A DNA stretch of 50,371 nt from Bacillota bacterium (lineage in GTDB: Bacteria; Bacillota; Clostridia; Lachnospirales; Lachnospiraceae). The translations under genes and the position numbers were made by a program. The notes below the pieces were generated by a model that saw only the letters and a program-made list of their open reading frames with translations, did not search any database and was not told the origin of the DNA. Numbering within the stretch: the first letter of the stretch is position 1; the number at the start of each line of letters is the position of its first letter. The stretch is taken from NCBI GenBank assembly GCA_023443225.1, contig JAEZVF010000014.1:1-50371 (forward strand). The letters are read 5' to 3'. Shown here one piece after another: positions 32,845 to 41,354 of this stretch.

Positions 32845-33621
32845 TTATTCTATAATTATTTTATTATATAACGGATAGGTATCTATAAAATCATTTGCAT
32901 TATTGCCATTTTTGCTATTCTCATATTCTGTATTGCTGATATCATTTCTATTGGCAAAATAAATTTCTTTCCGAGTATTCGTTTCGTATGTGTTGATGTA
33001 TTGATATTCATACTTATAAAGTTCTCCAGAACCAAATTTATCACGGGTAACATCTTCAAAAATGTAATATTTCGTACCATCAAATAGAAAGTCTGTAATG
33101 ACAGGATCGCCTTCTATGGTATAAGAAACTTTACGTAGGTAACTGACAATCCCATTCTGTGAATGGTCTAAGAATCTAAGTAAGAGGTCTTCCGATTCCG
33201 TCTTATCAAATGCCACAACGAAGCAGTGGTCTCTGACTGCTTCGTCAATTGGGTAGTTTTCCGGTATCTCTCTGCTTGCTGGCCATTTACCTTCTGCCTT
33301 TTTTACTACTGTAATTTTATCTGCGCCAATCTGACACGGATACGATTCTAGAATAGTCCCATCAAATTCTATCTCTATAAGATCGCCCATAGTTACATTT
33401 AAATCATCGGATGCATATCCTACCTGAATTGGTTCAAATCGCCCAAATCCCTTATCTTCATCATTCGCTACTACCATTAGGCTCTTTTCCTTTTGGGAAA
33501 CCACGATGGCATGAAAAGAAACCGAATCCGGATTATCCTTTGCATCAAGAACTTCCTTCTTCTTACTACATCCCATATTCATAATCAGTAAGACGATTAA
33601 TATGATAACTTTTTTCATCAT
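32845..33621 (-). CDS. DUF3221 + DUF4362 lipoprotein
   Basis: About 258 aa, lipobox MNMGC near the N-terminus, so it is anchored outside the membrane. The N-terminal domain (about 35-105, HAIVVSQKEKSLMVVANDED ... MGDLIEIEFDGTILESYP) fits DUF3221, an OB-like fold. The C-terminal domain (about 115-220, YPIDEAVRDHCFVVAFDKTE ... TIEGDPVITDFLFDGTKYYI) fits DUF4362. Both families are of unknown function and occur together in Firmicutes lipoproteins. The longest frame starts at 33642; the ATG ATG pair at 33621/33618 follows AAAGG at 8 nt and begins the signal peptide. It follows murI at once and is the last gene of dut-murI-lipoprotein. Confidence 0.8.
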   Translation of the reverse strand: MMKKVIILIVLLIMNMGCSKKKEVLDAKDNPDSVSFHAIVVSQKEKSLMVVANDEDKGFGRFEPIQVGYASDDLNVTMGDLIEIEFDGTILESYPCQIGADKITVVKKAEGKWPASREIPENYPIDEAVRDHCFVVAFDKTESEDLLLRFLDHSQNGIVSYLRKVSYTIEGDPVITDFLFDGTKYYIFEDVTRDKFGSGELYKYEYQYINTYETNTRKEIYFANRNDISNTEYENSKNGNNANDFIDTYPLYNKIIIE

Positions 33622-33660
33622 AGCACCTGCCTTTCCATACATAAAACTAGTTATTTGCCT

Positions 33661-34470
33661 CTATGTATTTGACGACACTACGAAAGAAAGGTTCCTTTGT
33701 ATCTCTTCTAATCTTTTAAATAAATTGTTATATCTGCATACTTCCGTATTACTAACTTTAACACCGGAATTATAGAAGGTAATATCACCATCACCTTCAT
33801 TTAACATATTCCTAGTTTCTAACGTTCTTTTCAAATTATTCGCGGTGCCAATATTACCATCAATAATATTGGTTGAAGTGGGAAACAGTTTATGAAATAA
33901 ATCTTTATAATATGAAAAATGGGTACACCCTAAAACCACAGTTTCATAGCAGCTTACATCATACTGTGATAATTGTTCTTCAAGATAAGGTATCACTACC
34001 TGTTCACGAAATTCCATGTTTTCAGAATATTGTACTAAACCTGGAAGCGGCAGTAAATCAACGACATGATCATTATCTAATCTGCTTATCAGATTTTGTA
34101 GTTTTTCCTCTTTCAAAGTAAGTGCTGTTGCAGTTACCAATACCCTTTTATCTGTATTCCTATAGTTTTTTACAGCTGGTTTTACTGCTGGTTCCATTCC
34201 AATAATAGGGATAGTATACCTCTCTCGTATATCCTCTATAGCTACACTGGTAGCTGTATTACAGGCAATGACAATAGCTTTTACCTGTTGTCTTGCTAAA
34301 AATCCGACTACATCTAAAATATATTGTTTCACTTCGTCCTTCGATTTTGGCCCATAGGGAACATTTACTGTATCTGCATAATAGATATAATCTTCTTTCG
34401 GAAGAATCTTTATCGTATCATATAATACTGTAAGACCACCAATCCCAGAATCAAAAAAACCAATTTTCAT
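33661..34470 (-). CDS. murI: Glutamate racemase
   Basis: Converts L-glutamate to D-glutamate for peptidoglycan, cytoplasmic, cofactor-independent, about 269 aa. Seen: IGFFDSGIGGLTVLYD, YYADTVNVPYGPKS, the first catalytic Cys in VIACNTATSVA, and the second in VVLGCTHFSYY. All are complete. Two ATGs are possible (34476, 34470); AAAGG lies 7 nt before the second. It follows dut by about 40 nt and is co-directional with the lipoprotein gene downstream. Confidence 0.96.
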   Translation of the reverse strand: MKIGFFDSGIGGLTVLYDTIKILPKEDYIYYADTVNVPYGPKSKDEVKQYILDVVGFLARQQVKAIVIACNTATSVAIEDIRERYTIPIIGMEPAVKPAVKNYRNTDKRVLVTATALTLKEEKLQNLISRLDNDHVVDLLPLPGLVQYSENMEFREQVVIPYLEEQLSQYDVSCYETVVLGCTHFSYYKDLFHKLFPTSTNIIDGNIGTANNLKRTLETRNMLNEGDGDITFYNSGVKVSNTEVCRYNNLFKRLEEIQRNLSFVVSSNT

Positions 34471-34511
34471 GTTCATGCCTTTCCATGCCTTCGCTTATCG
34501 TATAGAATCTT

Positions 34512-34946
34512 TTATTGTTTGCCTGTACTTCCATGACCACCTCTACTGGGATCATTCAATACATCCACTTCATCAAATTCAACCAATGGCTGTTTTTCTA
34601 TAATCCTGAATTGACAGATCCGATCATTCACTTGAATTACGGTATCTCTTAACGCAAACGCGGGGAAAAACCACTGATCCTGGTCACCACAGTAAGATTC
34701 GTCTATCACACCCATGGAATTGGTCTGGATAATACCAAAGTTTTTATAAGTACTGCTTCTGGGTACTACATGTGCCTCGTAGCCGCTTGGTAGTTTCATA
34801 CCAACTCCAAGAGGAATTAATTTAAATTCCCCCTTCTTAAGTTCAATGTTCTCTGCTGCCCTTAAATCTATCCAATCTGATTTCCCTTCAATATATCTTA
34901 ATTTTTCAATTTGATTACTAAAGTATTTTATTTTAATTACCGCCAT
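34512..34946 (-). CDS. dut: dUTP diphosphatase
   Basis: Hydrolyses dUTP to dUMP, keeping uracil out of DNA; a homotrimer in the family. The five motifs are present: SDWIDLRAAE (1), PRSSTYKNFG (2), GVIDESYCGD (3, with the catalytic Asp), DRICQFRI (4) and RGGHGSTGK (5). The segment after motif 3 (QDQWFFPAFAL) marks the clostridial subgroup. ATG 34946 has AGGAG at 7 nt and is preferred over 34952. It is the first gene of the dut-murI-lipoprotein unit. Confidence 0.94.
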   Translation of the reverse strand: MAVIKIKYFSNQIEKLRYIEGKSDWIDLRAAENIELKKGEFKLIPLGVGMKLPSGYEAHVVPRSSTYKNFGIIQTNSMGVIDESYCGDQDQWFFPAFALRDTVIQVNDRICQFRIIEKQPLVEFDEVDVLNDPSRGGHGSTGKQ

Positions 34947-35021
34947 GTTCATTCTCCTTATGATACCTATGATTATCTTATCTTCATCATTTACAGGCTT
35001 ATTCTTTCGATACTTATTATT

Positions 35022-35906
35022 TTATCCTTGCAACATATGAAGCAACTCCACCGCTGCCGTTGATATGGGGTTCTTATCACTCGTAATAATGCATAGCTTC
35101 CGCTTTGGTATCTGTTTTCGGAATTTTATTTCAAACAATTCACCACTTTCCAAATACTTCTCAGCGAAATTGCGGACAACCGAACCGATTCCTAGATTAC
35201 GCAAGGTAAATTGTACGATAATATCACTGGTTGCCAATTCAAATTCTGGCTCCAGCACAACTCCATTTGACTTCAGATATCCGTCAATATAAGCTCTGGT
35301 GCTGGTGTTTCTTTCCAAACATATGATAGGTAGTTTCTCCAATTTGGAATAATCCAGCTCCACATTTCTTAATGATTCAAACCTGCTGCCAGCTACAAAT
35401 ACATCTTCAATCTCTTGGACTTCCCATATATGTATTCCAGGTTTTGTTTGAAAAGGTGCACTCACCACTCCAAAGTCAATCTTACCATCATACAGGTATT
35501 CCAGTGTATCCGGTGTGGGAGCATTTGTGACTGTGACTTTAATTTTTGGGTATTTCTCATGAAATGATTCAAGATAAGACAGCAGATAAAATTGAAGTGT
35601 CATATCACTGGCACCAATATGTATTTCACCATGTTCCAAATCAATCATTTTTTTAAACTTGGACTCTCCCAATAAGATGCTCTCATACCCTCGTTCAATA
35701 TAAGAATAAAGCACTTCTCCTTCTGGTGTAAGCTTGACTCCTTTTTGAGTTCGGACAAAAAGATTACTTCCCAAGCTGGTTTCTAATAATTTGATTCCCT
35801 GACTCACTGCAGGCTGTGAAATACATAATTCTTCTGCGGCTCCGGTAAAACTGCCATACTTGGTAACGTAATAGAATATTTTATAATATTCAAGATTTAT
35901 ATTCAT
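35022..35906 (-). CDS. LysR-family transcriptional regulator
   Basis: A 294-aa regulator. The winged HTH covers residues 1-60 (YYVTKYGSFTGAAEELCISQPAVSQGIKLLETSLG). The effector-binding domain starts near 90 (GEIHIGASDMTLQFYLLSYL). The family binds DNA as a tetramer and responds to small molecules. The longest frame starts at 35930 inside the upstream gene; ATG 35906 comes 5 nt after the stop of the ArsC-like gene and begins the normal MNINLEYYK start. Translation is therefore probably coupled. The target is unknown. No divergent target gene is adjacent, so its regulon cannot be inferred from position. Confidence 0.92.
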   Translation of the reverse strand: MNINLEYYKIFYYVTKYGSFTGAAEELCISQPAVSQGIKLLETSLGSNLFVRTQKGVKLTPEGEVLYSYIERGYESILLGESKFKKMIDLEHGEIHIGASDMTLQFYLLSYLESFHEKYPKIKVTVTNAPTPDTLEYLYDGKIDFGVVSAPFQTKPGIHIWEVQEIEDVFVAGSRFESLRNVELDYSKLEKLPIICLERNTSTRAYIDGYLKSNGVVLEPEFELATSDIIVQFTLRNLGIGSVVRNFAEKYLESGELFEIKFRKQIPKRKLCIITSDKNPISTAAVELLHMLQG

Positions 35907-35911
35907 TCCTG

Positions 35912-36253
35912 CTAAACCCAATCCTTCCATACCTCCGGTTTGTAACCGACGGTAGCCTGTTTTCCATTCCTAACAATTGGAGTTTTAAACATCCTTGGAT
36001 TCTCCAGAAGCTTTTCTTCTTTATCTGCATCGTCCGATAAGTATTTAACATAATTATCTTCGTATTCCTTTGATTTTTCATCAATCAGTGGCAACATGCC
36101 ACCTACTGATGCTTTCACACTTTTATATTCCCCTTGACTTATGCCGTACTTACCCAAATCTATCCATTGATATTTAATATTTCTTTCCTTAAAATAACGT
36201 TCTGCTTTCTTCGTATCAAAGCATTTTGATTTTCCAAATATTTGTATATTCAT
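35912..36253 (-). CDS. ArsC/Spx-family thioredoxin-fold protein
   Basis: A 113-aa protein of the ArsC-like (Spx/MgsR/YffB) fold: MNIQIFGKSKCFDTKKAERY, LGKYGISQGEYKSV, and the C-terminal cis-Pro stretch RMFKTPIVRNGKQATVGYKP. It has a single Cys (GKSKC) and not the CxxC of Spx, so it is more like the ArsC/YffB group. The role could be thiol redox or transcriptional; it cannot be told from the sequence. ATG 36253 has GGGAGT close upstream and begins the fold; the frame itself opens at 36277. It is coupled to the LysR gene. Confidence 0.88.
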   Translation of the reverse strand: MNIQIFGKSKCFDTKKAERYFKERNIKYQWIDLGKYGISQGEYKSVKASVGGMLPLIDEKSKEYEDNYVKYLSDDADKEEKLLENPRMFKTPIVRNGKQATVGYKPEVWKDWV

Positions 36254-36301
36254 TTTTACTCCCATTGCAATTGCCATAAATAAATAGACAGCTCTTGCTC
36301 T

Positions 36302-36580
36302 TTATTCAGCAACAATTAGGTCATTAAATTGTTCGTTTTTTTCAAACCAAGCTATGGCATAGGAACAGGTTAGTACCGCCCTCTTACCTTCTTTTCTTAA
36401 TTGGTCAGCTGTCTCTTCCATCAGTTTACCGGCAATTCCTTGACCACGCAAAGAACCATCCACAAAAGTATGATTAATATTAACTACATCCACCCTAACC
36501 GATGGAAATGTAACTTCTGCTATGACTTTCCCATTATTATCTTCCAGATAGATGCGATTGTGTTCATGTATAAAATTCAT
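36302..36580 (-). CDS. YjdJ-type small GNAT acetyltransferase-like protein
   Basis: A 92-aa protein of the short GNAT group (COG2388-like). Seen: NRIYLEDNNGKVIAEVTF, INHTFVDGSLRGQGIAGKLM (acetyl-CoA pyrophosphate loop RGQGIA) and the final CSYAIAWFEKN. The C-terminal CSY..AWFEKN is a usual mark of this group. The substrate is unknown. AAGGAG lies about 5 nt before the ATG. It follows the aldehyde dehydrogenase gene by 24 nt. Confidence 0.9.
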   Translation of the reverse strand: MNFIHEHNRIYLEDNNGKVIAEVTFPSVRVDVVNINHTFVDGSLRGQGIAGKLMEETADQLRKEGKRAVLTCSYAIAWFEKNEQFNDLIVAE

Positions 36581-36604
36581 AGTATCTCCTTTATATCTCT
36601 TGTT

Positions 36605-37972
36605 TTATTTTAAAAACATTCGGACTAATTTTTCTTTGCCTTTGGTATAAGGCAAGTAGCGCATTGGTAAATCAATGCAATTCGCCTTTTTTACAATACT
36701 TTTCTTATGGCTAAACGTATCAAAGCTGTGTTTGCCGTGATAGCTTCCCATACCACTCTGCCCAACTCCTCCAAAACCCATATGAGAAGTTGCCAGATGA
36801 ATAATGGTATCATTAATGCACCCGCCACCAAAAGAAACATTTCTTAACAAATGTTGTTCTAATCGTCTGTTTGTAGTAAATAAATAGAGTGCCAGTGGCT
36901 TTGGATTGCTGTTTATATAACGAATAACTTCATTGATATTCTCATAGGTAAGCAGAGGTAAGATTGGTCCGAAGATTTCTTCCTGCATTACTTTGGAATC
37001 CAACGTTATATTGTCAAGGATTGTTGGGGCAATCTTTCCATTCTTATTTCCTTGCCCGCCAGCAAGAATTGTTTCAGCTTCAATTAAACCAAGAATTCGT
37101 TTATAATGCTTCTCATTTATAATCTTAGGATAATCCGGATTCTGTAGCGGATTCTTTCCATAGAACTCCTCAAGATACTTTTTGATATGAATTATCAGTC
37201 TGTCTTTCACTGATTTGTGGACAAATACATAATCCGGTGCGACACAGGTCTGACCTGAATTCAGGAATTTTCCAAAGACTAATCTCTTAGCTGCCACTTT
37301 AAGATTTGCCGTTTTGTCTATAATACAAGGGCTCTTACCACCAAGTTCCAAGCTAACTGGAGTCAAATGTTTTGAGGCTTTTTCCATGACCAATTTGCCC
37401 ACTTCAACGCCGCCAGTAAAGAAAATATAATCAAATTTCTGTTCTAACAACTCTTGGTTCTCCTGTCTTCCTCCCTGAATTACAGTTACATACTCTGCAG
37501 GAAAACATTCTTTTATAACATCGGCAATCACCTTAGAAGTATGAGAAGAATAAGCCGATGGTTTTACGATAACACAATTTCCTGCCGCAATGGCCCCAAT
37601 AAGCGGTTCAATACTTAATTGGAAAGGATAATTCCATGGAGACATCACCAGAACAACACCATAAGGTTCTGATATAACAAAACTTTTCGCTGCAAACTGA
37701 GCCAAAGGGGTTCTAACTCTTTTATTCTTTGCCCAGCCTGGAGTATGTTTAATAAGAAATCGCAATTCATCCAATACCATGCCGATTTCTGTCATATAGC
37801 TTTCAAACCCAGATTTGCCCAAGTCAGCCTTAAGAGCTTCTTTTATTTTCTTCTCATTCTTAAGAATTGTCTCTCTTAATTTGACTAATGCATGGATACG
37901 GTAAGAAACTTTCTTTGTTACGCCTGTAGAAAAGTAATCCTTTTGCTTTTGTACGATCTCTTCTATCTTCAC
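36605..37972 (-). CDS. NAD(P)-dependent aldehyde dehydrogenase
   Basis: A 455-aa ALDH of the short class-3-like group (AlkH/YwdH type). Cofactor site: SPWNYPFQLSIEPLIGAIAAGN. Catalytic Glu in SLELGGKSPCIID. Catalytic Cys in FGKFLNSGQTCVAPDYV. C-terminal QSGMGSYHGKHSFDTFSHKK. Oxidises aliphatic or aromatic aldehydes to acids; the substrate is not known. The start is GTG, 5 nt after GGAAGG. Neighbouring acetyltransferase genes show no clear pathway link. Confidence 0.93.
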   Translation of the reverse strand: MKIEEIVQKQKDYFSTGVTKKVSYRIHALVKLRETILKNEKKIKEALKADLGKSGFESYMTEIGMVLDELRFLIKHTPGWAKNKRVRTPLAQFAAKSFVISEPYGVVLVMSPWNYPFQLSIEPLIGAIAAGNCVIVKPSAYSSHTSKVIADVIKECFPAEYVTVIQGGRQENQELLEQKFDYIFFTGGVEVGKLVMEKASKHLTPVSLELGGKSPCIIDKTANLKVAAKRLVFGKFLNSGQTCVAPDYVFVHKSVKDRLIIHIKKYLEEFYGKNPLQNPDYPKIINEKHYKRILGLIEAETILAGGQGNKNGKIAPTILDNITLDSKVMQEEIFGPILPLLTYENINEVIRYINSNPKPLALYLFTTNRRLEQHLLRNVSFGGGCINDTIIHLATSHMGFGGVGQSGMGSYHGKHSFDTFSHKKSIVKKANCIDLPMRYLPYTKGKEKLVRMFLK

Positions 37973-38023
37973 AAGAGCCTTCCTTTCCTTGGGGAAATTG
38001 TAATATTATGACACCCAAACCAA

Positions 38024-38497
38024 TTAGTCCAGTAAATCCAATCGCATTTCCATATTATCAGCAACTTTTTCAATAAACCCAAGCTTTCTATAAACAGGAA
38101 TACCAGCCTCTGTTGCAACAATTTCAATATAAGAAAGATTTTCTTTTTTTGCAATTTCTATTAGTTCCTTCAAAATCTTCGTTGCTATCCCCTGTCTACG
38201 ATAATCAGGATCGGTATAGACATTTAATAGCATACCTGTCTTACCCGTAATAAAATTTGGGTTTGCGGGTTTCTCATTGATAACAAGAAATGCTGTTGAA
38301 ACAGCCTTTCCCTCATCTTCTGCGATATAGGCAAAAAAGTCTTTCTCTAGATGTCTGGTAAAATAATCAGGCAATTGTTTCAATAATTGATTTTGCTCAT
38401 CTTTTGATAGTTCACCAAAATGATATTGTAAATAGGTTAACCGTAACTCTACTAAAGTATGAATGTAATTATGATTTACTCTATGTATTTTCATCAT
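38024..38497 (-). CDS. GNAT family N-acetyltransferase
   Basis: A 157-aa acetyltransferase. The acetyl-CoA motif A is MLLNVYTDPDYRRQGIATKI. The later strand/helix reads LSYIEIVATEAGIPVYRKLGF. This is the standard GNAT order. The substrate is unknown. ATG ATG at 38497/38494 follows GGAGG by 4-7 nt. The gap to the symporter gene upstream holds a 10-bp palindrome. Confidence 0.92.
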   Translation of the reverse strand: MMKIHRVNHNYIHTLVELRLTYLQYHFGELSKDEQNQLLKQLPDYFTRHLEKDFFAYIAEDEGKAVSTAFLVINEKPANPNFITGKTGMLLNVYTDPDYRRQGIATKILKELIEIAKKENLSYIEIVATEAGIPVYRKLGFIEKVADNMEMRLDLLD

Positions 38498-38557
38498 TTT
38501 TCCTCCGTAATCTTTTCAGATTTAGCAAACTAATTTGCAATTCCTCATTCCGTTTTC

Positions 38558-38582
38558 ATACTATCATGAACTATGATAGTAT
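38558..38582. other. Perfect 10-bp palindrome between symporter and GNAT genes
   Basis: ATACTATCAT (38558-38567) and ATGATAGTAT (38573-38582) with a 5-nt loop, 14 nt after the end of the symporter gene and 60 nt before the GNAT start. It has no T-run, so it could be an operator for the GNAT gene or a 3'-end hairpin for the symporter. Confidence 0.5.
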
Positions 38583-38596
38583 CCTATTCCCATTCC

Positions 38597-39970
38597 TTAC
38601 CCTTTCACCACTTCACCCCTGTCTTCCAAATCCTTAATGATACTTGCATACAACTTACTATCTATTTTGTATTTCCGTCGATAGATTACATAACCGGTCA
38701 GAATACAGATGAGTGGTAATATCAGCATAGCTATTTTCATTAGTAACAATCCCTGACTAGTTACATCCACAGCAGAATCTGCATCTTTTATTCCCGATAT
38801 AATGACGACTGCACCAACAATCCCACTAGCAATAGCACCTCCCATTTTATAGATAAAAGGTTGTACAGAAAAAGTTATACTGTCGTTTCGTTTTCCTAAT
38901 TTCCATTGACCGTACTCTACGGTATCGGCTAGAAACACAAGCATTATTAGTTGAATAAACGCCTGGCCGGCAAATATCAGGACTCCACCAATACCAATAA
39001 ATACCATGGTATTGGTAGGTGCAAAGAAGAAAACCACATATCCGGCTACTACAAGTATTGTTGCTGCTGTATATAAGTTTTTACGTTCAAAGCGTTTACT
39101 TAATATTGGAAATATTACCAAGGCAGCAATCTGTGATAGTCCTAGGATTATGGCAAATATGGAATACATCTCTTCTTTACCATAAGCATATTTAAAATAG
39201 TATATTCCAAAGCTAGTCGTTGTCATATAACCAATCATAAACAACGCCATAGCGATTGCGGTAAATAATAATTGATCGTTCTTAAAGATGGCCTTTGCCA
39301 TGTCTTTTAAGGAGGTATGTTCCTCCTTCTGGCAGAATTCTTGCGATTCCTTAACTCCAAATAAGGTAATACATTGTCCAATCCACATGATCCCCACAAC
39401 GATAATAGAAAAGACAAAAAAGCCTTTCTGTGGGCTGTGAAGTACTTTCCCCAAGGCTGTAGTAACCGGAACCACCAATGCCACTACGGTAAATAAACCA
39501 ATATTGGCACAGATACGAGCAATTGCTCCGATTTTTTCACGCTCCTTTTGGTCCAATGACAAGGAGGGAAGGAGTGACCAGTAGGCAATATCGTTTACAG
39601 TGTAACTGATCCCCCATAACAAGTAGATTACAGCAAAACATATAATGTATGTCGCTCCAGTTAGCCCAAGATCTGTAAATATCAGTATTGTAAGTATCCC
39701 GGAAACCAAAGCTCCAATGGCTATCCACGGTTTAAACTTACCATATGTGGAATGGGTATTATCAACCAAAAAACCCATTACTGGATCATCAACAGCATCG
39801 TAAATACGTGAAAACAGGAGGATTCCGGTAATCCACCAGAGTGTTGAAGTTGAGAGCTCAAGAATATCGGTTAGGTAATATATTAAATACATACTAACCA
39901 TCGAATACAGCATATCTCTTCCAATGGTACCCAATCCAAAATTCCAGTGGTTCTGCTTTGATGACTGCAT
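38597..39970 (-). CDS. GPH-family (MelB-like) sugar:cation symporter
   Basis: A 457-aa transporter with about 12 TM helices, of the glycoside-pentoside-hexuronide family. Seen: GLGTIGRDMLYSMVSMYLIY at the start, DAVDDPVMGFLVDNTHSTYG (with the cation/sugar-site Asp residues), KFKPWIAIGALVSG, and ADTVEYGQWKLGKRNDSITF later. It imports an oligosaccharide or glycoside with H+ or Na+. The substrate is unknown; no glycosidase is directly adjacent. AGGAGGAG lies 6 nt before the ATG. It is divergent from the membrane protein/Xre module. Confidence 0.93.
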   Translation of the reverse strand: MQSSKQNHWNFGLGTIGRDMLYSMVSMYLIYYLTDILELSTSTLWWITGILLFSRIYDAVDDPVMGFLVDNTHSTYGKFKPWIAIGALVSGILTILIFTDLGLTGATYIICFAVIYLLWGISYTVNDIAYWSLLPSLSLDQKEREKIGAIARICANIGLFTVVALVVPVTTALGKVLHSPQKGFFVFSIIVVGIMWIGQCITLFGVKESQEFCQKEEHTSLKDMAKAIFKNDQLLFTAIAMALFMIGYMTTTSFGIYYFKYAYGKEEMYSIFAIILGLSQIAALVIFPILSKRFERKNLYTAATILVVAGYVVFFFAPTNTMVFIGIGGVLIFAGQAFIQLIMLVFLADTVEYGQWKLGKRNDSITFSVQPFIYKMGGAIASGIVGAVVIISGIKDADSAVDVTSQGLLLMKIAMLILPLICILTGYVIYRRKYKIDSKLYASIIKDLEDRGEVVKG

Positions 39971-40070
39971 ACTTAGCTCCTCCTATTTATTAAATTTATA
40001 GCACACTAAAATTTCCATCTTATAATTATTTTATCAATATTGTTTGAATAGGTCAATGATTAATAAATTA

Positions 40071-40105
40071 TTGACAAACGATAATCAAACTCATATAATT
40101 ATCGT
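40071..40105 (+). promoter_or_regulatory. Consensus promoter with overlapping operator
   Basis: A perfect TTGACA (40071-40076), 17 nt, perfect TATAAT (40094-40099). A perfect 8-bp inverted repeat, ACGATAAT (40078-40085) and ATTATCGT (40098-40105), 12 nt apart, overlaps the spacer and -10. A related ACAATAAT follows at 40109-40116. This arrangement suits repression, most simply by the Xre-type regulator encoded by the second gene. Confidence 0.8.
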
Positions 40106-40139
40106 AAAACAATAATTGGAATAATGAGGGAGGTATACA

Positions 40140-41114
40140 ATGCAAAATGTAAAAAGAGGATTCGTACTGGAAGGAATTTTTTCTATGGGGCTGGCAGTTC
40201 TTATGTTTTTCTTAGCCGGTATCAGCAATGGATTATTCCTTTTATCTATACCCTTTGAATTGATTGGGGCAGGACTTAGGAGATTATCATTAAGTAATAC
40301 GGTTGGAAATGGAATAGCTGTGTTGGTTTTTGCAGTAATATCACTTATTCCAATCTTCTATATGATTTACAAAATTAAGAAATACAGATGGGATAAAGTA
40401 GATGTTATCTTACCAATTATCAGTTTCTATAGTTTTTATATGATTTATAGTTTTATTAATCCTGGACTCTTACTAAATCAACTCCCTGCCTTAATAGCTG
40501 ATGCATCTGCTATGCCCTATATCAAATTATCCTTATCTATACTCTTCTATTCCTTATGTATCAGCTATGTAATCCTACATACAGTTGGGAAGCTGTCGAA
40601 AGAAAATATGGTGAACAATTCACATTACCTCTATAGCGGATTACAAAAAATTCTACTTACAATTTCGGTACTTTATACCTTCCTCATTGGATATTTTTCT
40701 ACTTTTCAATTACTCGTGGATTTTTATAAAAATATAAAAGAAGAACGTTCAACAGTGAGTTTTCTGTTTGTATTTATAAAATATACCCTTAAAAATTTAC
40801 CTATTCTTTTTACAATACTAATTTTCATGAGTGCAATTTTATTATTGAAAGCAATGATTACAAACGAAACGAGAGAAGAAATGGAAGCTGCAAATCGCTT
40901 GGGTAGTATTAGCAGACGAGCCGTCTATATAACCGTTATTAGTAATATCACCCTGAACGGTATACAGTTTCTATTATCCAACCGACTAAACGATACAGAT
41001 TTCAGTTTGGAATTCTCCTTATTCCCTTTAATCATTTCCTTTTCTGCAATGATTATATCCGGATATTTAAGAAAAACCAAAGAATTAGTAGAGGATAATG
41101 AATTGATTATTTAG
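40140..41114 (+). CDS. Multi-pass membrane protein (DUF2975-like, long form)
   Basis: A 324-aa integral membrane protein with about eight predicted TM helices. Single-domain DUF2975 proteins have about four helices, lie next to a YozG-like Xre regulator, and are about 160-200 aa. This protein is about twice that length and may be a duplicated or divergent version; I base this mainly on its partner gene. The central cytoplasmic segment MITNETREEMEAANRLGS is charged. The function is unknown. GGGAGG lies 8 nt before the ATG. It is the first gene of a three-gene unit with a very strong promoter and operator. Confidence 0.7.
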   Translation: MQNVKRGFVLEGIFSMGLAVLMFFLAGISNGLFLLSIPFELIGAGLRRLSLSNTVGNGIAVLVFAVISLIPIFYMIYKIKKYRWDKVDVILPIISFYSFYMIYSFINPGLLLNQLPALIADASAMPYIKLSLSILFYSLCISYVILHTVGKLSKENMVNNSHYLYSGLQKILLTISVLYTFLIGYFSTFQLLVDFYKNIKEERSTVSFLFVFIKYTLKNLPILFTILIFMSAILLLKAMITNETREEMEAANRLGSISRRAVYITVISNITLNGIQFLLSNRLNDTDFSLEFSLFPLIISFSAMIISGYLRKTKELVEDNELII

Positions 41115-41123
41115 GAGGTTATT

Positions 41124-41354
41124 ATGGCAATTCGGATACATTTAGATGAAATACTAAGGGAACGGCATATGACCTCAAAAGAATTATGCACATTGATTGA
41201 TATCACCGAAGCCAATCTATCTGTACTTAGAAGTGGTAAGGCTAGGGGCGTTCGCTTTCATACTATTAATAAAATCTGTCACTATTTACAATGTGATGTT
41301 GGCGATATACTTTCCTGTGATGGAAAGTTAGAGGAGGAATATGAGGATGAGTAA
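41124..41354 (+). CDS. Xre/Cro-CI type regulator (YozG-like)
   Basis: A 76-aa DNA-binding protein that is almost all HTH: LDEILRERHMTSKELCTLID, ITEANLSVLRSGKARGVRFH, TINKICHYLQCDVGDILSCD. This is the compact YozG-type Cro/CI repressor that usually partners DUF2975 membrane proteins. AGGAGG lies 5 nt before the ATG; the gap to the membrane protein gene is 9 nt, and it overlaps the following lipoprotein gene. It probably represses its own operon through the inverted repeat at 40078-40105. Confidence 0.92.
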   Translation: MAIRIHLDEILRERHMTSKELCTLIDITEANLSVLRSGKARGVRFHTINKICHYLQCDVGDILSCDGKLEEEYEDE

